Of a stretch of 64,000 nt of DNA, positions 54,386 through 61,452 are shown one piece after another. This stretch comes from Rhodoferax sp. (GTDB taxonomy: Bacteria > Pseudomonadota > Gammaproteobacteria > Burkholderiales > Burkholderiaceae_C): positions 1 through 64,000 of the forward strand of contig NZ_JAMPYG010000006.1 in NCBI RefSeq assembly GCF_023700745.1. Reading direction: 5' to 3'. Below the pieces are notes generated by a model. It saw nothing but the letters and a program-made list of their open reading frames with translations. It was not told the DNA's origin and made no database searches. Every line of letters starts with the position of its first letter. Positions within the stretch are counted from its first letter, which is position 1. The position numbers and the translations under genes are program-made.

Positions 54386-54961
54386 CTACTGAAACAATTT
54401 GTCCACCTGGAAGATGGTCAGGAAACCCATGACGGCGAAGATCCCTGCTGCAATGGCGTGAACCAACTTCATCGGGATCCTGGCGGCAAACTTGTTGCCA
54501 ACGAACACGGCGGGTACGTCGGCCACCAGCATGCCCAAGGTGGTTCCCGCAATCACCAGCAAAGGCGCGCCATAGTGGGCAGCCAGGGCGACCGTGGCAA
54601 TCTGCGTTTTGTCACCCATTTCTGCCAGGAAGAAGGTGACCAGGGTCGCGCCGAACACGCCAAGATGCTTGGCCACCTGCGTCTCCTCCTCCTCGATCTT
54701 GTCGGGGATCAGGGTCCAGATGGCCATGCCAATGAATGAGCCGCCAAGAATCCAGCGCATCACCTCCGGGCTGACCACCGAGGTAATCCAGGCACCCAGC
54801 GCACCCGCCAAGCCATGATTCACCAGCGTGGCCACCAGGATACCGGCAATGATGGGAAGGGGCTTCTTGAAGCGTGCCGCCAGGATGAAGGCAAGCAGTT
54901 GGGTCTTGTCGCCGATTTCAGCGAGGGCGACGACACCCGTAGAGATAAATAAGGCTTCCAT
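54386..54961 (-). CDS. GDT1/UPF0016 family manganese exporter
   Basis: A 191-residue membrane protein with six helices in two repeats, each carrying the ExGDKT motif (EIGDKTQLLAF near residue 12 and EMGDKTQIATV near 120). The acidic residues of these motifs are thought to bind Mn2+ or Ca2+. Bacterial members (MneA type) export manganese. The ATG at 54961 is preceded by a long leader containing a yybP-ykoY manganese riboswitch at about 55033-55140, which directly supports this role. Confidence 0.93.
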   Translation of the reverse strand: MEALFISTGVVALAEIGDKTQLLAFILAARFKKPLPIIAGILVATLVNHGLAGALGAWITSVVSPEVMRWILGGSFIGMAIWTLIPDKIEEEETQVAKHLGVFGATLVTFFLAEMGDKTQIATVALAAHYGAPLLVIAGTTLGMLVADVPAVFVGNKFAARIPMKLVHAIAAGIFAVMGFLTIFQVDKLFQ

Positions 54962-55032
54962 GAGGGGTTCCAGGGCCGGACAAAAAACAATGACCATGGC
55001 GCCTCCCCGGCCAAACCGGAAGCAACATGGTC

Positions 55033-55140
55033 AAAGGTCTTGTCAAGTTTGAAACCGCTTGCGCCATGGTCAAACGATGACCAAGTATGTTGACGCAAGC
55101 CCCTTCGAAGGGCTCGAAAGGAGACTACTCCCCAGTGACG
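55033..55140 (-). ncRNA. yybP-ykoY manganese riboswitch
   Basis: On the minus strand the leader shows GGGGAGTAG (complement of 55125-55133), a seven-base stem GCTTGCG/CGCAAGC (55094-55100 with 55057-55063), an internal ACATACT loop, an inner hairpin TGGTCA/TGACCA, and the 3' AAGACCTTT element (complement of about 55033-55041). These are the conserved parts of the yybP-ykoY motif, in the usual order. It sits 70 bases upstream of the GDT1-type exporter start. In high Mn2+ it would turn expression on. Confidence 0.85.
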
Positions 55141-55237
55141 GTCGGATTTTAACTGACAAAATCAGCGATCCGGCCCGACGCTGTTTGAAGATCCGTTCGG
55201 CCCATGGCCAACACCGGATCTGAACGTCAAGGAACGC

Positions 55238-56020
55238 TTACTTGCCGCCAATCGACTTCTGCAAGATCGCCAGCACCGTGTTCAGGTCTTCAATCGGTAC
55301 CTGACCCGGTGCCGAGCTGCTGGCGCCGACGGCGAACGTCAGGCTGGAACCAAAGGCCCAGCCAAACAGGCGCGTCATGGCGCCATAAGGCCCCATCGAC
55401 ATGCTGATCAGCGGAATGCGCAGTTTTTTGCTGGCTTCGCGGGTGGCGGTCAGCAGCGTCAGCACATCGTCGAGGTCGCGTGGCATCACTGCTACCTTGG
55501 CCACGTCAGCCCCCAACTGGTCGGCGGCCAGGAACTTGGCCACCAGCGTCTCCATCCCCGGCGTGAAAGAGAAATTGTGGAACGACAGCACCAGCTTGAT
55601 GTTGTTGGCCTTGGCTGCCGCACGCACCCGCACGATATTGGCGGCGTCGTTGGCCATTTCGTAGTCGATCAGGTCGATGCATTGACTCTCGCAGACCGCC
55701 GTGTACATGGCAATCACCTGGTCTTCGTTCAACGCGATTTTTTCGCCGCCCTCAAGGGTGGAACGGCGGGTGAACAACACGGGGATGTTGCCCGCGGCCT
55801 GCTTGATGGCACGCGCCGTGGCAATGACGGCAGCGCTGTCACCAATGGCTTCAAAAAAGTCAACCCGCCATTCCAGCACGTCGGGCTGCTTGGGCAGCAC
55901 CACGGCCAGTTCAGCCAGCAGCTGTTCCTGTGTACGGCCGACCAGCGGGGTGCAGATCAGCGGAAATTTTCCGCCGGCGATGGGTTGTCCGTGCAATTCA
56001 ATGGGTCTGGATGTTTGCAT
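55238..56020 (-). CDS. aroD: 3-dehydroquinate dehydratase, type I
   Basis: A 260-residue class I dehydroquinase forming a Schiff base. The catalytic His is in LSFHNFS (near residue 143), the Schiff-base lysine in AKVAVMP (near 170), and EWRVDFFE binds the substrate. The start at 56020 is chosen because GGAGC lies at the right distance; an ATG four codons upstream overlaps that site. Type I enzymes serve either synthesis or quinate breakdown. Together with the type II copy at 28874 the genome has both kinds. Confidence 0.95.
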   Translation of the reverse strand: MQTSRPIELHGQPIAGGKFPLICTPLVGRTQEQLLAELAVVLPKQPDVLEWRVDFFEAIGDSAAVIATARAIKQAAGNIPVLFTRRSTLEGGEKIALNEDQVIAMYTAVCESQCIDLIDYEMANDAANIVRVRAAAKANNIKLVLSFHNFSFTPGMETLVAKFLAADQLGADVAKVAVMPRDLDDVLTLLTATREASKKLRIPLISMSMGPYGAMTRLFGWAFGSSLTFAVGASSSAPGQVPIEDLNTVLAILQKSIGGK

Positions 56021-56107
56021 GTTTTGCTCCATTAATAAAAAAAGCCTGCCAGCGCCCTGAGGGCACAAGCAGGCACTTTAACGCGATATGGCCTGAAGGA
56101 GCTGCAC

Positions 56108-56136
56108 CCTGTGGGAGCGGCGCCCTCGCCGCGAAT
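56108..56136 (+). repeat. REP-like hairpin, family B copy 2
   Basis: TGTGGGAGCGGCG-CCCT-CGCCGCGAA is identical in its core to copy 1 at 31232. It lies upstream of aroD and faces two inverted relatives at 56150 and 56194, giving a cluster like a bacterial interspersed mosaic element. Confidence 0.8.
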
Positions 56137-56149
56137 ACCCCCTGAACAG

Positions 56150-56180
56150 CCTTCGGCCCGAGGGCGGGCCTTCCACAAAG
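56150..56180 (-). repeat. REP-like hairpin, family B variant with changed stem
   Basis: Read on the minus strand: TTTGTGGAAGGCCCG-CCCT-CGGGCCGAAG. The head GTGG and the CCCT loop match the other copies, but the stem is GGCCCG/CGGGCC in place of GCGGCG/CGCCGC. Both strands of the stem have changed together, so pairing is kept. Confidence 0.7.
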
Positions 56181-56193
56181 GCAGGCCCCCACG

Positions 56194-56218
56194 CGCTGCG
56201 AGGGCGCCGCTCCTACAA
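56194..56218 (-). repeat. REP-like hairpin, family B copy 3
   Basis: On the minus strand it reads TTGTAGGAGCGGCG-CCCT-CGCAGCG. The stem has one change (CGCAGC for CGCCGC). It lies 12 bp from the stop codon of the aldehyde dehydrogenase gene. Confidence 0.75.
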
Positions 56219-56230
56219 ATTGCAGCACTT

Positions 56231-57700
56231 TCAGCAGGCGCTGGCCATGTCCTCGGCGGTGAAATCGCCTTCTTCCAGGGCCGGATCATAGAACTCGCCA
56301 AACAGCTCCTGGTCAGAGGGGCGGTCTTCCTTGATCGGCACCGACACCCAGGTGGTGTTCATGTAGTGCTTGAGGCTCACGTTTTCGCTGATCACGTTGC
56401 CGCCCCAGGTACCGCAGCCCAGGCTGGAGGTCATCGGCATGCCGTTGTTGAAGGCGCCCGCGTTGGCCTTGCTTTGTGGCTGGCGCACCATCATGCGGCT
56501 CACCGGCGCGGCCATCGCCAGCTGGTGGATGTGCTCGGGGTTGAAGGAATAGATGCCGCAGGAGTGGCCCTTGCCGCCCACGTTGTAAATGCCGCGCATC
56601 ATGCTCAGGGCTTCGTCAAACGTGCCGTACTTGTAAACCGCCAGCAGCGTGGTGAGCTTCTCACCCGAGTAGGGGTAGGCTTTGCCGATGCCGTCACCGC
56701 GCACGATGATGAACTTGCGGTCGGCCGGGATGCTGAAACCAGCGGCCTCGGCCAGCTTTTGCGGTGCCACGGCCACGGTGTCGGCCAGGCGATGACCTTC
56801 GTCGTCCCACATGGCTTTGCGCAGCTTGGCTTTTTCTTCGTCATTGGCCAGGTAGCCGCCTTCTTTCTGCAACTGCGCCAGCATCGCGTCAAAAATCGAT
56901 TCCTGGATGATCAGGTTGCCGTCGGCCGAGCAGCCCGAGCCAAAGTCGGAGGTCTTGCTCAAACGGGTGTTCAGCGCAGCTTCCTCGATGTTGGCGGTCT
57001 CGTCGATCACCATGGTCGAGTTGCCGGCGCCCACGCCGTATGCCGGGGTGCCGGAGCTGTAGGCGGCACGCACCATGGGCTGACCGCCGGTGGCGATCAC
57101 CAGGTCGGCTTCGGCCATCAGGGCTTGCGACATCGGGATATTCACCTTGGTCAGGCATTGCAGCAGGTCAGCCGGTGCGCCTTCGCGTTCCAGCGCTTCG
57201 CGCATCAGGCGAACGGTCTCAAAACTGGTCTTCTTGGCACGCGGGTGCGGCGAGAAGATGACGGCATCACGTGCCTTGATGGCGTAGATGGCGTTGCCAG
57301 CGGGGGTCAGGTCGGGGTTGGTGGTGGGCACGATGCAAGCCACGACGCCGGCGGGTTTGCCGTATTTGACGATGCCTTTTTCAGGGATTTCCTCGATGAT
57401 GCCCACGCTCTTCTGGCGCAGCGCATCACGCAGGATGCCACGGATTTTCAGGCGCTTGCCCATGCGGCTGTCCGGGTCGCCCAAGCGGCTCTCGGCAATG
57501 CCTTGCGCCACCAGATTGGTGAAGGTCTTCTTGTTGGCCACGGCCCAGGCCACCGCCTGGCACAGGCGGTCAACACGAGCCTGGTCGTAGGTTTCGATGA
57601 TGGCCAGTGCGGCGCGGGCGCGGGCAAAGGCGTTGTCGAGTTCTTCGCGCTGTTCGGCGTTGATCTCGGTCTTTTTGAGTTCGGGCGGAATATTGCTCAT
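56231..57700 (-). CDS. CoA-acylating aldehyde dehydrogenase (SauS/EutE-like)
   Basis: A 489-residue aldehyde dehydrogenase. The catalytic cysteine is in GSGCSADGNLII, preceded by VIATGGQPMVRAAYSSG and the CIVPTTNP nucleotide-binding segment near residue 120. This set is typical of acylating enzymes of the EutE/sulfoacetaldehyde dehydrogenase (SauS) group, which turn an aldehyde and CoA into an acyl-CoA. The substrate cannot be fixed; no other sulfoacetate gene is near. The ATG at 57700 has GGAGAT upstream. Order on the minus strand is ThDP enzyme, TIM barrel, this gene, aroD. Confidence 0.88.
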   Translation of the reverse strand: MSNIPPELKKTEINAEQREELDNAFARARAALAIIETYDQARVDRLCQAVAWAVANKKTFTNLVAQGIAESRLGDPDSRMGKRLKIRGILRDALRQKSVGIIEEIPEKGIVKYGKPAGVVACIVPTTNPDLTPAGNAIYAIKARDAVIFSPHPRAKKTSFETVRLMREALEREGAPADLLQCLTKVNIPMSQALMAEADLVIATGGQPMVRAAYSSGTPAYGVGAGNSTMVIDETANIEEAALNTRLSKTSDFGSGCSADGNLIIQESIFDAMLAQLQKEGGYLANDEEKAKLRKAMWDDEGHRLADTVAVAPQKLAEAAGFSIPADRKFIIVRGDGIGKAYPYSGEKLTTLLAVYKYGTFDEALSMMRGIYNVGGKGHSCGIYSFNPEHIHQLAMAAPVSRMMVRQPQSKANAGAFNNGMPMTSSLGCGTWGGNVISENVSLKHYMNTTWVSVPIKEDRPSDQELFGEFYDPALEEGDFTAEDMASAC

Positions 57701-57778
57701 GGTGGATCTCCTGTAGGGTGGTAGGTAGGTTAAGGATGCGTCCTTGCGATGCAACCAACAAGTGGTACTGCTCGCGTC

Positions 57779-58582
57779 TCAATCCAGGTGCGCCTGTGCG
57801 GTTTTCAGGGCCCGGCGGGCGTATTCTTCAAAACCGATTTCAGCAGCCAGCGCGTCACCCGGAATTTCCAGGCAGTAGGTGATCGGGTCAGGCAGGCAGG
57901 CCAGGATATCTTTCACGCCAAAGTCGCCATCACCAGGGAAGTAGCGCAGGCTGCGGGCTTCGTGCAGGATGCTGTCCATGCCGGGGGCGATGGTTCTGGG
58001 GCCGTCGCACACGTGGGCAAAGTGGAACCATTCACGCGGCAGGACTTTCAGCGCTTCCAGGCTGGAATTGGAGCGAAAGAAATGCAGCATGTCAACCAAC
58101 ATGCCGGCGTTGTCACGCTTGACGGTGTTGAGCACGGTGGTCGCTGTTTCCAGGTTGCCGGTCTCGGTCCACCACGGAAATTCCAGGCTGACGGTGATGC
58201 CCAGCGGCTTGGCGTAATCACACAGCTTGGCAAAACGCTCGTGGGCACGCTCGCGATTGGGATCGGGCAATTGGCAAATGACGTGGTGCGCGCCCAGCTC
58301 CGCCGTGGCTTCCAGCATCGGAATATAGCTCTCGGCATCGTGGCTGGGGTCCATGCGGGCCAGCTCAACGTCCCACACCTTGACGCCTGTGGCAGCCAGT
58401 CTGGCTTTGGTGGCGGCCATGGCCGTCTTGCTGGTGATGATGGGGTACAGCGGCTCGGCATCGGTGACCCGACTTAGACGCAGACCCACAAAGTCGTAGC
58501 CGGTTTTGGCAGCCACTTCAATCAAATCCACCGGAGGCAGCGCCATGGCTGTCAGGTGGGCCAGTGAGTAATCGTGTTTCAT
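57779..58582 (-). CDS. Xylose-isomerase-like TIM-barrel enzyme
   Basis: A 267-residue AP-endonuclease-2-fold protein related to sugar epimerases, IolE/IolI and AsbF/QuiC-type dehydratases. Candidate metal ligands lie in VSLEFPWW (Glu), GMLVDMLHF (Asp/His), HFAHVCDG (His) and YCLEIPGD (Glu), the usual four-ligand layout. It sits between the ThDP enzyme and the acylating aldehyde dehydrogenase genes. An isomerase or dehydratase step on the ring substrate is likely. Confidence 0.85.
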   Translation of the reverse strand: MKHDYSLAHLTAMALPPVDLIEVAAKTGYDFVGLRLSRVTDAEPLYPIITSKTAMAATKARLAATGVKVWDVELARMDPSHDAESYIPMLEATAELGAHHVICQLPDPNRERAHERFAKLCDYAKPLGITVSLEFPWWTETGNLETATTVLNTVKRDNAGMLVDMLHFFRSNSSLEALKVLPREWFHFAHVCDGPRTIAPGMDSILHEARSLRYFPGDGDFGVKDILACLPDPITYCLEIPGDALAAEIGFEEYARRALKTAQAHLD

Positions 58583-58649
58583 AATGATTTTTTGATTTGA
58601 TTTTTTGCAGGCGTCGCGCGCTCACGACAAGGCTGCTGGTGTGCGGGCC

Positions 58650-58677
58650 TTCGCGGCGGGGGCGCCGCTCCTACAAA
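58650..58677 (-). repeat. REP-like hairpin, family B copy 4
   Basis: On the minus strand it reads TTGTAGGAGCGGCG-CCCC-CGCCGCGAA with a six-base stem and CCCC loop. It fills the gap between the ThDP enzyme gene and the TIM-barrel gene. Confidence 0.78.
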
Positions 58678-58688
58678 GACAGAAGGAC

Positions 58689-60479
58689 TTATTTGACCTG
58701 TCCTCCCGCCGCAGCGATGGCGCTGGTATCGGCGTGGTGCACTTTCTTGCCGGGCGAGTAGATGTCCATGATGTTCCAGTGGCCAGCGGTCTCGACCGGC
58801 GCGTTTTGCATGGCCACGTCGATGACAAACGGGCGCTTGGCGGCCATGGCCTTTTCCAGCGCGGGTTTGAATTCGTCCGCCGAAGTCACACGCACACCTT
58901 CGGCACCGTAGGCCCGGGCGATGGCCGCAAAGTCGGCCTGGAACGGTGCGCCGTCCTTGAAGAACAGCGTGCCGACGGTCGTGCCGTAGTGCGCCAGTTG
59001 CAGCCCGGCAATGGTGCCGAAGGCGCAGTTGTTCATGATCACCCAGATGACAGGCACATTGCTTTCCACCGCGGTGGCCAGCATGGCCGGGTTCTGGCCA
59101 AAACCGCCGTCACCCACCAGCGACACCACCACACGGTCCGGGCAGGCCAGCTTGGCACCAATGGCTGCCGGTGCACCAAAACCCATGGTGGCGAAACCAC
59201 CGGGGGTCAGGATGCTGCCCGGGGTGTAGATGTCGAACTGCTGACCCACGCCATTCTTGTTCCAGCCCACGTCGGTGGTGATGATGACGTCACGCGGCAG
59301 GACCGCACGGGCATCGGCCAGAATGCGCTCGGGGCGCATCGGGAAGGCCTGGCTTTGCTGGGCAGCCACCAGACCGGCCTTGAAGGTGCTGCGGTTGACA
59401 GCCATCTCGGCTTTCAGTGCATCATTCCTGAAACCCTGCGGATAGCGCTGTTTGGCGACACGGTTCAAGACTTTCAACGCCTGCTTGAGGTCGGCCACGG
59501 CACCGATCTGGACCGGGTAATTGCGGCCGATTTCGCTGGGGTCGATGTCGATGTGGATCAGCTTGGTCTTGGTGAAGTCAAAGGTGTACTCGTTTTCCCA
59601 GGAGCTGCAATCGGCTTCGGCAAAACGCGTGCCCAGGCCGAACACCAGGTCCGCATGGAGGCACTTGTCATTGATGAACTGGGTGCCCCAGAAGCCGGTC
59701 ATACCCAAAATGAAGGGATGGTCGTCCGGCAGCACACCCTTGCCCATCAGGCTGTGCGACACCGGCAGGCTCATGTGATTGACAAACTCTTCGAGCTCGG
59801 CCGTGGCATTGGCCAGCACCACGCCGCCACCGACGTGGAGCTGAGGACGCTTGGCGGCCACCAGGGCCTCGATGATTTGCGTGGCGACCTCGTCGTCAAT
59901 CGACGGCGTGTGCAACTTCTTGGTGTGCAGCTTCAGTTTGGCAAACAGTTCAACGTCCACTTCCTTGGAGAAAATGTCCATCGGCACCGACACCAGCACC
60001 GGGCCGGGACGGCCGCTCTCGGCCAGCTGGAAGGCTTTTTCCAGGATTTCGGGGAACAGGTCGGGGCGCTCGACACGCCAGACGCGCTTGCAGAACGGGC
60101 GGTAGATTTCCGACTGTGCTGCGTCCGCATGCAGGTTGACTTCCTGGTGCGGGTGCTTGCCATAGTAGTGGCTTGGCACGTCACCGGCAATGACCACCAT
60201 CGGCACCGAATCCAGCGCCGCATTGGCGACACCGGTGGAGGCGTTGGTCAGGCCGGGGCCGAGGTGGCTCAGGACCACCGCAGTGGTTTTTTTGGCGCGG
60301 GCGTAACCGTCGGCGGCATGGGCAGCCACCTGCTCGTGGCGGGTGTTGATGAATTTGATGCTGCTTTTTTCCAGCGCTGTCAGCACAGCAATGTTGGTAT
60401 GGCCGCAGAGGCCAAAAAGGTACTCAACGCCGCGGTCTTCAAGGTACTTGACCAGTTGGTGCGAAATCAGATCCTGCAT
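58689..60479 (-). CDS. Thiamine-diphosphate-dependent enzyme, acetolactate synthase superfamily
   Basis: A 596-residue ThDP enzyme. The N-terminal PYR domain has the catalytic Glu in INTRHEQVAAHAADGYARA (residue about 49). The middle domain spans about 195-330. The C-terminal PP domain has the metal motif GDGGFGQNPAMLATAVESN with NNCAFGT. It is not a clear acetolactate synthase, because no small subunit is present and the context is catabolic. Relatives include cyclohexane-1,2-dione hydrolase and the inositol enzyme IolD, which open carbocyclic rings; which reaction applies is open. The promoter region contains PcaR-like boxes. A GGAGAC ribosome site precedes the ATG. Confidence 0.85.
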   Translation of the reverse strand: MQDLISHQLVKYLEDRGVEYLFGLCGHTNIAVLTALEKSSIKFINTRHEQVAAHAADGYARAKKTTAVVLSHLGPGLTNASTGVANAALDSVPMVVIAGDVPSHYYGKHPHQEVNLHADAAQSEIYRPFCKRVWRVERPDLFPEILEKAFQLAESGRPGPVLVSVPMDIFSKEVDVELFAKLKLHTKKLHTPSIDDEVATQIIEALVAAKRPQLHVGGGVVLANATAELEEFVNHMSLPVSHSLMGKGVLPDDHPFILGMTGFWGTQFINDKCLHADLVFGLGTRFAEADCSSWENEYTFDFTKTKLIHIDIDPSEIGRNYPVQIGAVADLKQALKVLNRVAKQRYPQGFRNDALKAEMAVNRSTFKAGLVAAQQSQAFPMRPERILADARAVLPRDVIITTDVGWNKNGVGQQFDIYTPGSILTPGGFATMGFGAPAAIGAKLACPDRVVVSLVGDGGFGQNPAMLATAVESNVPVIWVIMNNCAFGTIAGLQLAHYGTTVGTLFFKDGAPFQADFAAIARAYGAEGVRVTSADEFKPALEKAMAAKRPFVIDVAMQNAPVETAGHWNIMDIYSPGKKVHHADTSAIAAAGGQVK

Positions 60480-60497
60480 TTTTGTCTCCTGATATGA

Positions 60498-60825
60498 ATG
60501 AACTGTGTTGTCTTTGAGAAGTGACCCAAACGTGCGATAAACAGATAAATCCCAAAAAGTCTCGCTACTTTATCTATTTCACAAAAAAATTTTGAACTAA
60601 ATTGTTCATAGTCGTTCGTTAATCGCTCATTATTGTTCGATTAATGAATCAAATAAGGGTTTATACCTAATCACGATGGCTTTCACCGCGCCTCGCCATG
60701 ACGGTGCTGTGGCGGTCACTGGGTTCGCAATGGCGCTGATCTTTTACGTGAATCAAGCCTCCGCAGAAGCTTATCCAACCAGCCCTTGCGGGTGGTCAAT
60801 CAGGATATGGACGTGTCAGGTCAAG
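60498..60825. promoter_or_regulatory. 328-bp intergenic region upstream of the ThDP enzyme gene
   Basis: No gene is visible. The part nearest the ThDP gene is AT-rich and holds a CGTGCGATAAAC box (60531-60542) and the paired GTTCG boxes described separately. Further on, around 60715-60735, GTCACTGGG and CGCAATGGC resemble a worn family C palindrome. The rest up to the TorD-type gene end at 60826 shows nothing recognisable and contains no integrase-like or IS sequence. Confidence 0.6.
60614..60645 (-). promoter_or_regulatory. Paired PcaR-like boxes
   Basis: GTTCGTTAAT (60614-60623, continuing to GCTC at 60628) and GTTCGATTAAT (60635-60645) are direct repeats offset by 21 bp. The first 15 bases agree at 13 positions with the PcaR box as I remember it (GTTCGATAATCGCAC). 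They lie about 135-165 bp upstream of the ThDP gene start. The PcaR-type regulator at 44727-45524 is the natural candidate binder. Confidence 0.55.
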
Positions 60826-61452
60826 CTAGGCTGACAACATGTCGAAGCCTTGTGCCTCGACACTCGCAAAGGCACGGGTCAGCTCTGCCAACGCCGAATA
60901 AAAACGCGCTTTGGGGTGCTGTTGAATGGCATCGCACATCTGCCCCACCCAAGGCTGCAGATGGACGGCAAAAAAGGCTTGCTGACGCGCCAGGTTGGCC
61001 ACCGCCACATCGTCACCGGCAATCAGGTAACGCATCACCTCGCACAGGTAGGCGATATGGTCTTCGGTGTCCGACATGGCTTCATCCCGCGCCAAACCCA
61101 GGCTATTGAGTTCGGTGCGCAAGCGTGCCAGTGGTTTTTCGTTGAGGAATCCGCTCAGGTAATGCGAGCCATACAGGTAGACCTCGGGCTTGCCAACACC
61201 GCCAAACAGGGCGTTGTACTCATCGGCCATGTCGTCATCGCCCAACTCGCGGGCCAGCCCGACCAGGGTGCGCCAGGGGGCCTCCAGAAAGCCGCCAGCC
61301 GCTGGTGACTCGGTGACGGCCACACGCACATTCGCCAACAATTGCGGGCTGGGTGGCGCATAGTACAGCTGGGCCAGCAGACCATACAACTCGGCCCGGG
61401 CCGTTTCCTCGTCGAGCGCGCTGCTCGTGGCAGTTTCTGGCAATGGCATCAT
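60826..61452 (-). CDS. TorD/DmsD-family chaperone for formate dehydrogenase
   Basis: A 208-residue all-helical TorD-family protein. ETARAELYGLLAQLYYAPP opens it and the DDDMADEYNALFGG segment near residues 71-84 is the conserved family loop; HIAYLCEVMRYLI follows at about 130. Such chaperones bind the TAT signal of a molybdoenzyme until the cofactor is in. Its start overlaps the polyferredoxin stop by four bases. The enzyme it most likely serves, FdhA with its TAT signal, is 36 kb away at 21527-24484. Confidence 0.9.
   Translation of the reverse strand: MMPLPETATSSALDEETARAELYGLLAQLYYAPPSPQLLANVRVAVTESPAAGGFLEAPWRTLVGLARELGDDDMADEYNALFGGVGKPEVYLYGSHYLSGFLNEKPLARLRTELNSLGLARDEAMSDTEDHIAYLCEVMRYLIAGDDVAVANLARQQAFFAVHLQPWVGQMCDAIQQHPKARFYSALAELTRAFASVEAQGFDMLSA

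Noticed and set aside
54386-55237. Terminator role for the structured leader at 55033-55140 serving aroD.
   Set aside because: The orientation is the same as aroD, but the conserved riboswitch elements and the downstream GDT1 gene explain the structure better.
58689-60479. Sulfoacetaldehyde acetyltransferase (Xsc) or a sulfoacetate pathway, because a SauS-like aldehyde dehydrogenase and a TauE-type permease are nearby.
   Set aside because: The ThDP protein looks like the general acetolactate-synthase group. No phosphotransacetylase, SauT or sulfonate-specific importer is adjacent, and the TauE-type gene is more than 20 kb away in another operon.
24826-60840. Short match CTAACAACAT / CTGACAACAT near the two borders of the supposed insertion, as possible target duplication.
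   Set aside because: Only about ten bases with a mismatch, and one copy lies inside the torD coding end; chance is a sufficient explanation.
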